Source: Calendula officinalis
Lineage: Eukaryota > Streptophyta > Magnoliopsida > Asterales > Asteraceae
Length of the DNA stretch: 64,000 nt
Direction: 5' to 3'
NCBI GenBank assembly: GCA_963853835.1
Contig: OY970825.1
Location: forward strand, 81,367,942-81,431,941
Position numbers and translations under genes: made by a program. Shown here one piece after another: positions 13,272 to 24,386 of the stretch. Numbering within the stretch: position 1 is the stretch's first letter; each line of letters opens with the position of its first letter. The notes beneath the pieces were generated by a model. The model had not been told where the DNA came from and did no database searches. It worked only from the letters and a program-made list of their open reading frames with translations.

Positions 13272-13747
13272 CTGAAATTAGCAGATCAGTAGTAAACACC
13301 ATGAATGATCAGTAGTAACAGTTTACAATGCATAAGACGTGAGATTAATATATTTCTCCAATATTATTTCATCCGTCGATGTCTGCTTTCGTACTTCAAA
13401 CCCTCCCTCAAAACTATTAATTTTGTGGATCCCTTTATTCGCCCCTTTGTGATTTCATAGAATATTTAAATTAGATCATAGCTAAGAATATGACATTACG
13501 TGGGGTTTCTTTTTACAAACAAAGATCTTTTAGATCTTTTACAAACAAAGATTACGTGGTGTTTGTGAAAATTGGGTTTTGTTATTGGGAGAAGGACTTC
13601 AAAGGCATGTACGAATGATTTTTATAAAACAAATAAATAAATAGATAGATGAATAAAACCGTAATATCTTCTTGATTTTCTTTATGCTTGATTCTTCGTA
13701 TGATTATTGATAGATCCTTGTTTCATTCCAGATCTGGAGCCACCTTA

Positions 13748-13758
13748 CTCTGATACCA
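13748..13758 (-). promoter_or_regulatory. Primer-binding site (initiator-Met tRNA type)
   Basis: Minus-strand TGGTATCAGAG lies two bases inside the 5' LTR end (CTCAGCA, then AT). This is the common plant retrotransposon site complementary to the 3' end of initiator methionine tRNA. It fixes the element's orientation as minus. Confidence 0.88.
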
Positions 13759-13760
13759 AT

Positions 13761-14283
13761 TGCTGAGTTTAGAACAACTCTATATAAATCGATCTTTAAG
13801 CTCAAGAATAGTTAGTTATTGATCTGGAATAAACATATACAAATCATAAACAATGCGGAATTAAACGAATAGATTTGTATTGCTAAACAAGGTTTTCATC
13901 ATCATCAGTTTATACAATGATTACTAAAAGCCCCAATTCTACATAAAATATGTAGAACGATTTTAAACTTGTAACAGGATCATAATATGACCTTGAGGCT
14001 TAAAGAACACACACATACACGTTTTTGATGAAACGTGGGTTTCAAGAACGACTATTCTATGTCATTAGGTCTCTTTATATAATAGAGAACCTAAGACTTA
14101 CAAGGAAAAGATAATTACTAAATCTTTTAAATTTTATAAAGATATACTAAATCTTTTACATTTATCATTATCTCCTAAATCTTCATTCAAATTTTGAATT
14201 CCATATCAACGATTTAGGTCCTTGTAGTTTCTAAGTTTTGACACATCAAATCTAAATGAATATTATCTAGAATATTCCTAACA
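13761..14283 (-). repeat. 5' LTR of the array-bearing retrotransposon
   Basis: This 523-bp LTR pairs with 6175-6697 and adjoins the primer-binding site. It carries private differences absent from the array (for example TTTAAG for TTTAGG, and ATAATTACTA for ATAAAGACTA). It has therefore not been homogenised with the array units. Confidence 0.92.
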
Positions 14284-14410
14284 TAAATTATATATAATAT
14301 TTGCGGCCTTAAATCACGCCTTGAAAAACGTCATTGCCCGCCATGGCTCGCCTTGGCTGAGGCTTGATGGTGCCGCCACGCCTTACGCTTTCTAGAACCT
14401 TGGTCATAAG

Positions 14411-14741
14411 TCATAACCACCAAAACCCCAAATTAAGCGTATTAAGGGACCTAAAACGTCAATATTATGGTTTCTAGGAAAATCCGAAACTGCAACAAAA
14501 CGGGGTTCCATCCATTAGGAATACTTCTAGCAATTCATTAGCAAAAGTTTCTACATATTATATCTACAACTGCTACAAAAGAGCTATACAATAGCAACCT
14601 GCCTAAACTAACCTAACCTAACCTAACCAACCCTAGTAAAGATTGGTGGATCTAGAGGGGAAGGAAGAAGGAATTAACTCTACAAGCATATCCCATAACC
14701 GTTAGTAGTTAAAGTCAACATCAAACTGCAAACATGGTCAA
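14411..14741. other. Downstream flank of the SAP30-like gene
   Basis: No gene is seen. This is the likely 3' UTR and terminator side of the minus-strand gene ending at 14742. A short run of CCTAA repeats lies near 14608-14630. Confidence 0.4.
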
Positions 14742-16948
14742 TCATTTGCACATCATCTTCAACTTCTTTGCAGCTTGCGCAAACCCCACAATCACCTGCA
14801 ACTCATCCAATTTCTACAACAATAAAAACATCCATTAGTTTTCTTTTAGAGTGATTCTATATAATATACACAATAAAAAGGGGCTGCAGACAATGAGAAA
14901 AACAGGTAAATTAAAAATATTAGTTGGAACGGAAACAAGTCTGAGAGACTGAGAGTTGCCCAAAGTTTATCTTTAACTATAAACCTAAATCATTTTATAT
15001 TTATTTATTAGTATTATTGAAATAATATATGTTTTTTTCAAAAATTAAAATTTGGGTCAGCCTTGACAAAAAGTTACCAATGAGTCATGTTACCTGTGAC
15101 ATGAAATGCCTTTGAACAACATCAACAAGCTGATCCTTAGACGGATTAGGACTTGCATCCATCTAAAAATAAGCCAAATTTTGTCATGAAAACTATATAT
15201 AAATATATAATCTCCAACAAAAATAATCCCAACAACGTTTACTTTTAATAAACTTACGAGATTGAAGTGTCGCCAATATCTCCTTAAGGCTTTCATCTCT
15301 AGTTTCCCAAAATCCACCTTCTAGAAAAGATACATGTTTTAACATAACAAGAAATGAACCACTTAACAATTATTTATTAGTTAATAATAATGATAAGATA
15401 AGTGTTTACATACCATGGAGCCATGAGTTGTTGTAACCGTGCTCTTAATCTGTGACTCACAAGAGAGAGATTGGCTAATGAGCTTACGTGCACGATGTCT
15501 TGATCTATAAGATTTGTGGGTGTCATCCAAGTCAAAGACGGTCAACTGCTGATTTTCAAACTCGAGGTCCTCATTACCCGTAGGAGCTTCGATTACACTT
15601 AACGCGTTTCTTTGTAGTTTTACCTCTATCCCGTTTGTAAGGACCTACAATTTGGTACATTCATATAAATAATTGTTACATTAGAATGTCACCTATAATT
15701 GGTTTTGTGTTTCGTAAATGATTATATGTAATCTTCTTTAAATTTTGGTATAAACAAATTCTACTTATACTTATCTAATTCTTTCGGGTTTATATAATCG
15801 GCTTTATAGCAGCTACGATGAACAGATAACTGAAGGGTCAAACTTAAGATACTTACTTATCACATTTTGGCTATGTAAAAATATATTGCAAAATGTACAA
15901 GCTTTTATTGCAAAAAGTCGAAGGAAAAAAGCAAAATGACGAGCTCCCGTTGGCATTACTCTTAATTAATAAAAATATGATGAACATAATTATAAGAAGC
16001 TTGGTTAGACCATTTTCAACCCTTAACACTATCTTTAACTCTAAAACCTATAATTATAATATAAAAAATAGTAGTAACACTACATTTTCGAACCCATTAC
16101 ACTATAGTTAACATTAAAATAAATTTTTCGATATATTACTATTGTTTTGATGAAATTTGAACTGTCGGTAAAAAGTGTAACACTATATACTATTGTTTTA
16201 TGAGGTTGAAGTCATTTTATATTGTAAAAGTACAAGTGTAATGTTGGATTGGAGATGCTCCGCAGAGGGTAAAATGAAGACATTAATCAAACTGAATTAA
16301 AACCCTTCAGACTTATCTACTTAAAGCACCATATAATTTCAATGAAGAACTTAATAACCCAAATTTCAATTTAATCATCTCAGCTTCTCCCAGAATAAAA
16401 TATGTAAATCATAAGTCATTATCCAATCATTAAAATTAGGAGGAAAATACTCAACTTTTTTGCATATTACTCCCTCCGTCCCACAAAAAAGTTCTCATTT
16501 CCCCTCTAAATTTTATCCCACAAAAAAGTTCTCATTTCTCAAATGGTGAGGGACCACTTAATAAAATAATATTAAAAATATGGACCCATCACTAATTATC
16601 TTCTAAGAGCACTTTCTCTCACCAGAAAACCTTATATTTTAATCAAAATATAACCATGGACCCCACCACTAACTCTCTACTAAATACTTATGCCCATTAG
16701 AAATGGGAACTTTTTTGTGGGACGGAGGGAGTATTTTTTAAAAAGTTATAAATTTATGAATGAATTAGAATTACCAGCCAATGCCAGCCTCCAAGACCAA
16801 CAGCTTTCGTCACAACACCTTGTAGCCCAACAAGCACAGACTTTGTACGGTTGTTTCCGGTGACAACAACCTTAGTGTGGCGGGGAAGCACCGTCAATTC
16901 ATCGTCGCCACCGTAATTCTCCACCATTGCTACTTCTTCCGCCACCAT
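14742..16948 (-). CDS. SAP30-like subunit of the SIN3-histone deacetylase complex (AFR type)
   Basis: Five exons join in frame on the minus strand: 16775-16948, 15414-15644, 15258-15320, 15094-15162 and 14742-14813, giving 202 residues. All junctions are GT-AG and phase 0. The N-terminal part (LPRHTKVVVTGNNRTKSVLVGLQG...VKLQRNALSVIE) is a conserved plant-specific region. The last three exons (LRRYWRHFNL, DQLVDVVQRHFMSQ, LDELQVIVGFAQAAKKLK) form the SAP30 SIN3-binding fold. Family members tether HDACs through SIN3-like scaffolds; Arabidopsis AFR1/AFR2 repress flowering genes this way. Length is close to that of AFR2. The start is ATG 16948, next to a second possible Met at residue 8. Intron 1 holds a Stowaway MITE. 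Confidence 0.9.
16468..16733. mobile_element. Stowaway-type MITE in intron 1 of the SAP30-like gene
   Basis: Ends TACTCCCTCCGTCCCAC and GTGGGACGGAGGGAGTA are inverted repeats with TA at both borders, the Tc1/mariner Stowaway pattern. It lies inside an intron and may be transcribed into a hairpin. Confidence 0.88.
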
Positions 16949-17334
16949 TATCACTCAACTCGAAAACTGAAGGTGAAAATAAAGGTTCACTGATCAGAAA
17001 AAAGCAAGCATTGGGGAACCCAGAAACTATCACTTTGAAAATGGGAAAATGATCACAAATTTTGGTGTTTTGTGTGAGAGAAAAAGAGTGGGGTGCGCTT
17101 AAGGATCCCGAAAAGATGGGATGGACGTATGGGATGTGGACACGTATAGGTGAGAGAGTAATGATGGAGACTGATGATGTGATGTCTTGTTTTTTGATTT
17201 TATCTCAAAGCAATATGGATTTTTGACCATTTTACTAGTTCGTGGTTGAGTGTGGTAGTGGGCATGATTTGGCACAGTTATCAAAAATGTCACATAAATT
17301 TCAAATCGCCAAAATTGAGTGGATTATAATTAAG

Positions 17335-17990
17335 GGTTTTGTTAATGATAACTTTTAAGGATGTCACTATGGTTGTAAATGAGTCGATCTGAGCTCGAGC
17401 TCGACTAGGTTCGAGCTCGGCTCGTTTAATTTTACCGAGCTCGAACTTGAGCTCGAATCGTTTTGAGCTTTATGTGTAAAGCTCGAGCTCGGCTCGTTTA
17501 GATTTTTCCAGGCTCGGCTCGATTAAGCTTATTTAAGCTTCCATATATACGAAATATATAATTCTTGTAATTAATCATAATATTTAATATATGATGTAAA
17601 TCCTTTTTTATATATATTATTTTATATATGTATATGTATAATATGTATTTATATATTTTTTATAATAATTAACTATTTTAGTCCGTTTAGGCTCGCGAGC
17701 CTAAATGAGCTCTTAGTATGAAGCTCGGGCTCGGACTCGTTTATTAAACGAGCTCTAAGTTAAGCTCGAGTTCGGCTCGAACTCGTTTAACTCGAATTTT
17801 TATCGATCTTTTAACGAGCCGAGCTCGAGTAGCTCACGAACAGCTCGGCTCACTTACACCCCTAGTTGTCACTAACATGCATTAAAAGCTTGTATATTGA
17901 TTAAAAAAGTAATATCACTAAAATTCAGGGGGTTGTCTTTTATTATTTTGCTTTTTTAATGACAGCCCTAAGGGTTGTCATTATCATTTT
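17335..17990. mobile_element. MITE with GTTTTG-TTAATGA ends, split by a hAT MITE
   Basis: The left end (GTTTTGTTAATGATAACTTT) and right end (TTAATGACAGCCCTAAGGGTTGTCATTATC) are imperfect inverted repeats. Two relatives lie at 35199-35352 and 57692-57855. The exact borders and the TSD were not fixed. Confidence 0.6.
17368..17864. mobile_element. hAT-type MITE with GAGCTCGGCTCG interior
   Basis: The right end reads TTACACCCCTA and the left end TATGGTTGTAA, inverted repeats with a few mismatches. Flanks GATGTCAC (17360-17367) and GTTGTCAC (17865-17872) agree at seven of eight bases. The arms are packed with GAGCTCG and GGCTCG words. It interrupts the MITE at 17335-17990. Confidence 0.75.
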
Positions 17991-18125
17991 CCTATAATCA
18001 AAACATATTGAATATTTGAATAATTTTTTTTAACGGCAATACATTGATTAAAAAGAGAAAGTAGCAAGGAGCTAGAATAAATAAAAGAGAAAAATACGAC
18101 AATCAGACAAAACAAGCTAAACTAA

Positions 18126-18646
18126 GAGCATCTTCAATGAGAGGTTAAAGAAAATGTTGATACTATTTGAATAATCTCTAAAATGACTTTTTACTATTGG
18201 AATGAATGTCTTTTTAAAGAGGTTGCTCCAACCACTTGATCTTCCCCAATCACTTGAACATCTTTCAATGTTTGATTCTTTTAGTCTTTATATTTAACAA
18301 TTTTACATTTTAAACTCATGTATATATTTATATGTGAATCATTTATTATTTCTGTAACTATAAATTATAATTTTATCATATTTCAATAATTTTTAGGCTC
18401 TGGCATTATAATAGTTATGTAAAAGACATTTTAAAAAACATTAAGTTTTGTAATGCTATAAGAATTGTTAAATTAAATAAGTGAGGGGTATTTATAAAAT
18501 ATTTGATATAGTTAAAAGTAAATTAGTAATTTTTAAGAAAAAATTTTTGAAAAGGTTAACCATTGGAGAGATTTTTAACTAATAAGTTATTTGATGATGT
18601 GGCAAAAGAAACAAATTATTAGATAGGTTGACCATTGTGGATGCTC
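18126..18646. mobile_element. Tourist-like MITE (GAGCATCTTCAATG ends)
   Basis: Ends GAGCATCTTCAATGAGAGG and the complement of CCATTGTGGATGCTC are inverted repeats, with TAA on both sides (18123-18125, 18647-18649), as for PIF/Harbinger Tourist elements. The same family frames 37817-39584. Confidence 0.78.
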
Positions 18647-18649
18647 TAA

Positions 18650-19030
18650 GTCCATGAGACTATTACACCAAATACTTCAATCTAGACTAGATACTGATAA
18701 TTTTGATCCAAACTTAATTCAGTAGAAAGATTGACCCGCCGTTTTTGAAAATAACCTCATTCCTATTCCTCCAAATAAACCATAATGTGGTATACACTTC
18801 GGTATAAATAAAATTGCCTTCTTTCCTTGTATATTAACCCGAGAGCCCCATTCCATAATAAAAACCAGATATTACTAGAGAGGGAAATACCCCACCAATC
18901 ACAAACTCAGTCCAAAGTTTACGGGTTTCGCAACAAGACCAAAAAAGATGCGCCTCATCTTCAATATCTCTTTCACACATACAACAAACCGTCGATTGTA
19001 GGATTACACCTCTTATTATGTATATTTCAT
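18650..19030 (-). mobile_element. LINE fragment (reverse transcriptase zinc-binding region)
   Basis: Minus-strand translation in shifting frames gives VCCMCERDIEDEAHLFWSC near 18950-19000. Further on come words like IMVYLEE and NEVIFKNGG. This pattern is typical of the zf-RVT tail of plant L1-type LINEs. It is frameshifted, with no complete domain. Confidence 0.6.
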
Positions 19031-20130
19031 ATCTCTATGATAAATTAATTAATAATTTTTTCACAGTCTACATAATATTCCACCGTTAGCAATCCTTAAT
19101 ACCAACTCTCTTGCACCAGAATCAGCCGATCGCTGCCACCGCTAGCTCCGCCAACACCAATTCGCTTCGCTGCTTAGCAAGCCGCTTACTCCACCTCCAC
19201 CAACTAACACCTCCTCCACCATCATCATCTCCCGCTCACTACGACCACCACTGTCGACTATCAGTTTTAAGTTAAAAAAAGGTGCATAACAACGTTAAAT
19301 GATTATTTATGATTTTAGTTTTCAAAGTTTAATTTTGATTAGAATATTTATTTAAAATTCATAGGTGTACAGATAGTAGCATCCAAATTAAAAGATCAAA
19401 TATCGAAATCACAAAATTAACTGGAGACTTGATCCATGTGTGTGGATAATTGGATATAACTTATGTAATAGGCGGTGATTTTGATACTATAACTTTTAAC
19501 TTATCTATCGTAACTGTTGCTTAATATATTTGTTCAGTATGCTATAAAAGTTGTACATTGTGGTATAAGAAGTAAAAATTGTGGTACATAAATGAATTCC
19601 TATGTAATAATTTAGGATAAATAAAATTAATAATGAATATAAGGATTGAGAAAATTACTAAGCTAGATGACAAAATTTGAATTGGTTAGGTTGATAATCT
19701 ATATTACTCTATCATTTCTTTTGAAATACGTTATGGATTCCTTGTTTTTCAACCAAAAAGTATAACTTTGTTTGGAATATATTTATTTTGTTTTATTGAA
19801 CATTGTAAAATTTTCACATGAGCAAATACTACATTATATCTTAACAAAATATAAATTCATTAGCTCTTAGTTGTTGGACAACTTGCAAACCACTAGACTA
19901 TGAACTATTTTGTATATCATTATAATTTTTAAAAAAATTCGGAAATATGATTTTTAGTTGGCATTAAGAACTATAAAAAAAAAACATATCACAATACACA
20001 ACAGTTATTTTATTTATAGTAATTTTTAGGTTATGTCTTATGTGCATGAGATCCAATATTAGAGCATGTCACTTGACCATTTCATATGATTAGTTGATTG
20101 TTATCTCTTTATCATCACACTGATAAGTGA
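19031..20130. other. AT-rich intergenic DNA, no gene seen
   Basis: A CCACC-rich patch lies at 19130-19255; the rest is AT-rich. No reading frame or element border was recognised. Confidence 0.4.
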
Positions 20131-20520
20131 TAACCACTTCGAATTACTTTTGCAATTTGCGTCGCATGTTTATACCCCACCATACAAAATAGAAGTATAA
20201 TAAGTGGCTGGTAGGTACGGCCGTACGGGTGTAACGGTGTGGGGGTTTTGATGATGTGGAGGTGAGGTGAAGATGAGGTGGGAGGCTCTACACCGTGGAG
20301 ATCGAAAAGTATGAACACCGCCCCCTCCACATGTGGAGCCAAGGCGTGGTGGATCCATAACCACGACAACGTGAAGACACGGACGTGGGGAGCATGTGTG
20401 AGTGATATGGTGGGGCCCCTATCACATGCAAGCACGGTGTGGAGAGGGAGTGTTCCCATGTGGAGCAAGGGTGTGGCGGTTGCCACATAAGACCACACCA
20501 CACACCACGTAAAAAGACCC
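20131..20520. other. GC-rich GTGTGG/CCACAC stretch, nature unclear
   Basis: Long overlapping open frames on both strands reflect biased composition rather than a gene. The words GTGTGG, GGTGTG and CCACAC resemble the neighbouring Harbinger MITE, so this may be a second, decayed element of similar type. Confidence 0.35.
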
Positions 20521-20530
20521 ATATTTATTA

Positions 20531-20879
20531 GGCTATGGGGTATGGGCACCACTACAGCATCATTTTTCTGCCACATTATCTGCCACCTCAACAACCACAC
20601 CATACCACACCACTTTATTCAGGAAATACCCACCATACCACACCACACCATTTCATTCCATTTAATTTTAAATACAAAAAAAAGAAAAAGAAAAAAGAAA
20701 ATATTTCATCCAATCACAAACAACCATTTTGCCTCCCCCTCCCGTTAAGATGCGTTACTGTGGCCACACCAAACAACATTTTCATCACCACTAGCGGTGG
20801 GGGTGGTATTCCCCTCTACACCACACAGTTAAATACATGCCGTGTCAACACCACACTACCATCACACTACCGTGTAGCC
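20531..20879. mobile_element. PIF/Harbinger MITE (GGCTATGGGGTATGG)
   Basis: The left end GGCTATGGGGTATGGGC and the right end CTACCGTGTAGCC are inverted repeats. TTA flanks both sides (20528-20530, 20880-20882). The interior is rich in ACCACACC words. Confidence 0.78.
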
Positions 20880-20882
20880 TTA

Positions 20883-21146
20883 TGCTCTTTTATTTTATAA
20901 AGAAATATATTAGTTGCGCCACTAGACAATTTTCCCTTAAAATAAGTACTTCACTCGTTCCAAAATAACATAAATAATACATTTTAGATTTAATTATTTT
21001 TAAGACAAAAAATTATAATAAAATTTAGAAAGATTAAATTTGATAATTAGTTTGGATATTTTTCACAAATTTTGATTTAAGTAATGTTAATAATTAAAAA
21101 ATAAAAATAAGAATATATAAATAATTTAACTATATTAAATGAGATA
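20883..21146. other. AT-rich spacer, nothing recognised
   Basis: AAATAAGTACTTCACTCGTTCC near 20940 resembles a worn Stowaway end. Otherwise no feature is visible. Confidence 0.3.
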
Positions 21147-21154
21147 ATTAATAC

Positions 21155-21363
21155 TATGGCTGTCAAATCGTGCTATCGTTTCGTGTTGCTGGATAACACG
21201 ACACGACACGAATTTGTTCAACACGAAAACGACACGACACGAAGTCGTGTTTTATTTTACTAACACGAACACGACACGAACACGAATTCAAATTTCAGTT
21301 CCGTCCCAATTTCGTTTCGTTTCGTGTATTTTTATTATGTCGTGTCAAGTTTTGACAGCCCTA
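21155..21363. mobile_element. hAT-type MITE with ACACGACACG interior
   Basis: Ends TATGGCTGTCAAA and TTTTGACAGCCCTA are inverted repeats, flanked by a perfect 8-bp duplication ATTAATAC (21147-21154, 21364-21371). The interior is an array of CACGACACGA and TTTCGTTTCGTGT words. Confidence 0.88.
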
Positions 21364-21399
21364 ATTAATACGTATCGATTCTACTAATTCTTTACGAAG

Positions 21400-21667
21400 T
21401 ACTCCCTCCGTCCCACAAAAAACTTCTCATTTCACTCTTAACTTTTGTCCCACAAAAAACTTCTCATTTCCCATATTTGGTGGGCTCCACATAATAAAAA
21501 ACTATTATTATTAAAAACCCCACCACTAATATCCACTAACTATCTTTCTCTCTCCAATCTAACCTTATATTTTAATCAAAAATATTATCAATAACCCCAC
21601 CACTAACTATCACCTAAAAATATGTGCAAAAGCCAAATAGGAAGTTTTTTGTGGGATGGAGGGAGTA
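21400..21667. mobile_element. Stowaway-type MITE
   Basis: TACTCCCTCCGTCCCAC and GTGGGATGGAGGGAGTA form terminal inverted repeats with TA borders. It ends about 240 bp upstream of the METTL4-like start codon and so may lie in that promoter. Confidence 0.88.
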
Positions 21668-21910
21668 CTAAATAGGTTAAGTACTTAAAGTACTTATTTT
21701 GAAATAATATGGAATGTAAATTAAATTACTTACCTTGAATTGGAGGAAGCAGTTCATTTGGGTCAATTGGTTCGGGTTAAACCGGACTGTCGCCGATTCA
21801 AAGGAACAATCAAATTAAAAATTGTGCGTCACGCCGGTGGCTTACTACGTAACCAGTATCAAAGCTTTCAGCTTCTTGTTTGCAGCAGCCGGAAAAATTG
21901 AACTCCGATC

Positions 21911-23736
21911 ATGACGGAAGCTAAAACAGACAATAATTATAACCTATCAGTGTTTATGAAGTCAGGAATTTACCATTTCGAAGGTTCAAACACCGTATTC
22001 ATGGATCCAGTTCGCGTCCTTAACCACTCCTACACGCATTTTAGGGTTTCTCCGTCTTCTTACTACTCTCGTTTCTTTGAACCGAATCCCTCCGGTGAAG
22101 AGCATCCTAGGGTATTAGAAAATCAAAGAAAACGGAAACGTAGACAGAAAAAACCTCCTCCGCTTAATGAAAGAGAACAAGCAGCTGCTAAACGTCATCA
22201 GGTGATAATTTTGAAAAATTCGATTGTGCATTTCATTATATCCAACAATGTGTGTGTGAAATTGGACACGTAATTGTTGCAGAAGGCGAAACCGTATTTG
22301 ATGAAGGCGCACGATTGTTTGATCGGAGCTAATGATCTTTTGCTGAATTTGGGGAAATTGAGAAATGATGATTTTACAACATCTGATTGTGGACAATCGA
22401 ATGTAGAAACTGATGAACATTCGTTTGTTGAGCTTGGGAGTGTATGGCAAGCTCCATTGTTTGAAATTTCTCTGTATACTCATCATGATCACATGCCAAC
22501 ACAAGGTAATTGCAATGATTTCCATTACTGTTTTGCAGAATTTAGTCCTACTTACTGCGAGCAAGAAGATGATCCAATATTAGTACATAATTTCACCAAT
22601 GATCACTTTGAAAGTATAACTGTTAAATGGTTGTCGAATTGGTTCTTCAGGTTTACAATCGGTTCAAAACTGTGAAAAAAGAAACATTCCAGCATTTGAG
22701 AGCTTGGTTGCTAATGACACAAACAATGACATGGAGGCTGAATTCCTAAATCGCAAATACATAATACCCAAACAGAGTTCCTTCTACATGGTTTTGCACA
22801 CATTTTTCTATATCTTATTTACCAAACAATACTGTATCTGCTCATTGATCTTGTATTCAATTTGTCTTACAATTTCCATATCTTTGCCTAATTCACATGT
22901 GGAAGTCTGATCTGAAGCAGATTCATGGCCTGATCCCTGATAATTGTGGATTTAATCTTATTGTGATTGATCCACCTTGGGAAAATAGCAGTGCTCACCA
23001 AAAACTGAAGTAAGTATATACATATTCTTCAGCTAATTATGAATTCTCAGAGATTTTTAATTCATGTTTTTGTTTAGGTACCCAACTTTACCGAATCGAT
23101 ACTTTTTATCTCTTCCTATAAAGAAACTTACTCACACAAATGGTTCATTAGTAGCTCTGTGGGTAACCAACAAGGAGAAATTAAGAATATTTGTTGAAAA
23201 AGAATTATTTCCTAAATGGGGAGTAAAATACGTGGCAACACATTATTGGTTGAAAATTAAAGCAGATGGTTCTTTGATTAGTGAATTGGATCTCTTTCAT
23301 CATAGACCCTATGAATGTCTTGTACTTGGTTACTGTTATACCAAGGTGACATGTTTTACAACTTATTTTCTTTATTAATTAATTATCTAATTATTATTAA
23401 ATTATGTGATATTTACAGGATGGGGATTCTGAGAAATTAAAATCCATTCCAGATGGTCAAGTGTTCATTAGTATTCCTGGAGATTACTCTAGGAAACCCC
23501 CAATTGGAGGTATTGATTGTATATAAATTGTATCTGATAATTAATTATTCATGATTATTCTTCTGATGATCCAACGGTTGTTATTAGAGATGCTAAAGGA
23601 ATACATACCTGGATCAAAGCCTGCTAAGTGCATTGAACTCTTTGGTAGAGAATTGTTAGCTGGATGGACTTGTTGGGGAAATGAACCGCTTCGTTTTCAA
23701 GATTCCAAATATTTTAACAGAATTGACTTTCATTGA
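21911..23736 (+). CDS. METTL4-type MT-A70 N6-adenine methyltransferase
   Basis: Seven exons keep one frame: 21911-22201, 22283-22505, 22651-22790, 22906-23009, 23078-23345, 23419-23509 and 23588-23736, giving 421 residues. All introns are GT-AG. The MT-A70 domain fills the C-terminal half: GFNLIVIDPPWEN carries the DPPW catalytic motif (residues 240-243). It is followed by LWVTNKEKLRIFVEKELFPKWG, HRPYECLVLGY and the C-terminal KCIELFGRELLAGWTCWGNE, where aromatic and Glu residues typically close the SAM site. This is the METTL4 branch (Arabidopsis methyltransferase-like protein 2), not the MTA/MTB mRNA m6A writers. Animal METTL4 acts on U2 snRNA, and DNA 6mA roles have been claimed. The 3' end converges on the GGPP synthase gene 650 bp away. 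Confidence 0.92.
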
Positions 23737-24386
23737 CTACTTGCCAGCTGGCAATGTCGTTGAATCACATTGATCATTTGACTTACTCAACAACTGAAAT
23801 CATCTTGTGATTGTCTAATGTTAAGTGTTCTCGGATGACTTTGTAAAAGTTATATTACAGGATGACAGACGACAGTTCAAAAACAACCAGAACTACAGTT
23901 AGGTCGCGTACATGAGGAGCAAAACTCAGCAACCTTGAAAAAAAAACTAACTCAACAACTGCCTTATGATTATTGTACCTAGTTAGTTATACAATCATGT
24001 CATGTAGTACAATTTTGTTGTATGGTACAAAAAAAGTTATTGTTTTTGTCTCTCTTTTCCTTTCTTTTTAGCATAAATCAGTTTTCTCACTGTGTTATAA
24101 ATTGCTCAAAAATTAAAACTGCAGATTCTTTAAATTTTGGATTAAAAGATGAATGCAATATAGAATTTGAAGCAAGATGCAAGTAATTAACCATAATTAA
24201 ATATTCGACAATTCTTAAATTTCTTCTGTTGAATAGGTGAAATAGTAATTCAACAAATCATTATACTTTTTCTGTAAAACCGAAATCAGTTTACATATAT
24301 AAAAGAACCCTGTGATAAATCTAATTAGTTATCCAATCTTACAACATTGACCGAAGAATCAAACCCACGGTTTCAATACAACAGTT

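Larger units (their letters stand above)
12630..13760 (-). other. Unique non-coding interior of the LTR element
   Basis: About 1.1 kb lies between the array and the 5' LTR. It has no significant open frame. GATCAGTAGTAAC-like words recur about six times at 13190-13330, including a perfect 20-bp palindrome. Confidence 0.7.
6175..14283 (-). mobile_element. Non-autonomous LTR retrotransposon with a tandemly amplified 3' end
   Basis: Two 523-bp LTRs (6175-6697 and 13761-14283) bound the element and share terminal TGCTGAG...CCTAACA (plus-strand reading). Flanking 5-bp repeats TAAAT (6170-6174, 14284-14288) are a perfect target-site duplication. On the minus strand the right LTR is the 5' LTR, followed by a primer-binding site matching initiator-Met tRNA; a polypurine tract precedes the left (3') LTR. 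No gag or pol frame exists in the 8.1 kb. Several AGGGGAAG tracts before the 3' LTR recall the SIRE/Maximus Copia lineage, but that assignment is inference. By eye the LTRs differ at about a dozen positions in 523. Most of the interior is the 642-bp array described separately. Confidence 0.92.
5817..14402. mobile_element. hAT-type MITE (about 470 bp) split by an LTR retrotransposon
   Basis: The ends are inverted repeats: CAAGGTTCTA at 5817-5826 and TAGAACCTTG at 14393-14402. Both are flanked by the same 8-bp direct repeat GTCATAAG (5809-5816 and 14403-14410), as expected for a hAT target-site duplication. The interior is GC-rich with GGCGCGCC/CCATGG words, unlike the surrounding DNA. Removing the LTR element and one copy of its TSD leaves about 470 bp, a normal MITE size. 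A decayed relative lies at 63081-63500. Confidence 0.85.

Noticed and set aside
14604..14635. CCTAA repeats as an interstitial telomere
   Set aside because: Only a handful of irregular CCTAA(A) units, lacking the plant CCCTAAA repeat.
20115..20603. Overlapping long frames on both strands (about 160 codons on the minus strand) as a gene
   Set aside because: They follow the GTGTGG/CCACAC composition, give low-complexity His/Thr/Pro proteins and have no domain.
22274..22675. METTL4 exon 2 read straight through to the stop at 22675
   Set aside because: Splicing at 22505 to 22651 keeps the frame and joins to NIPAFESLVAN, matching the expected family layout; the read-through tail does not.
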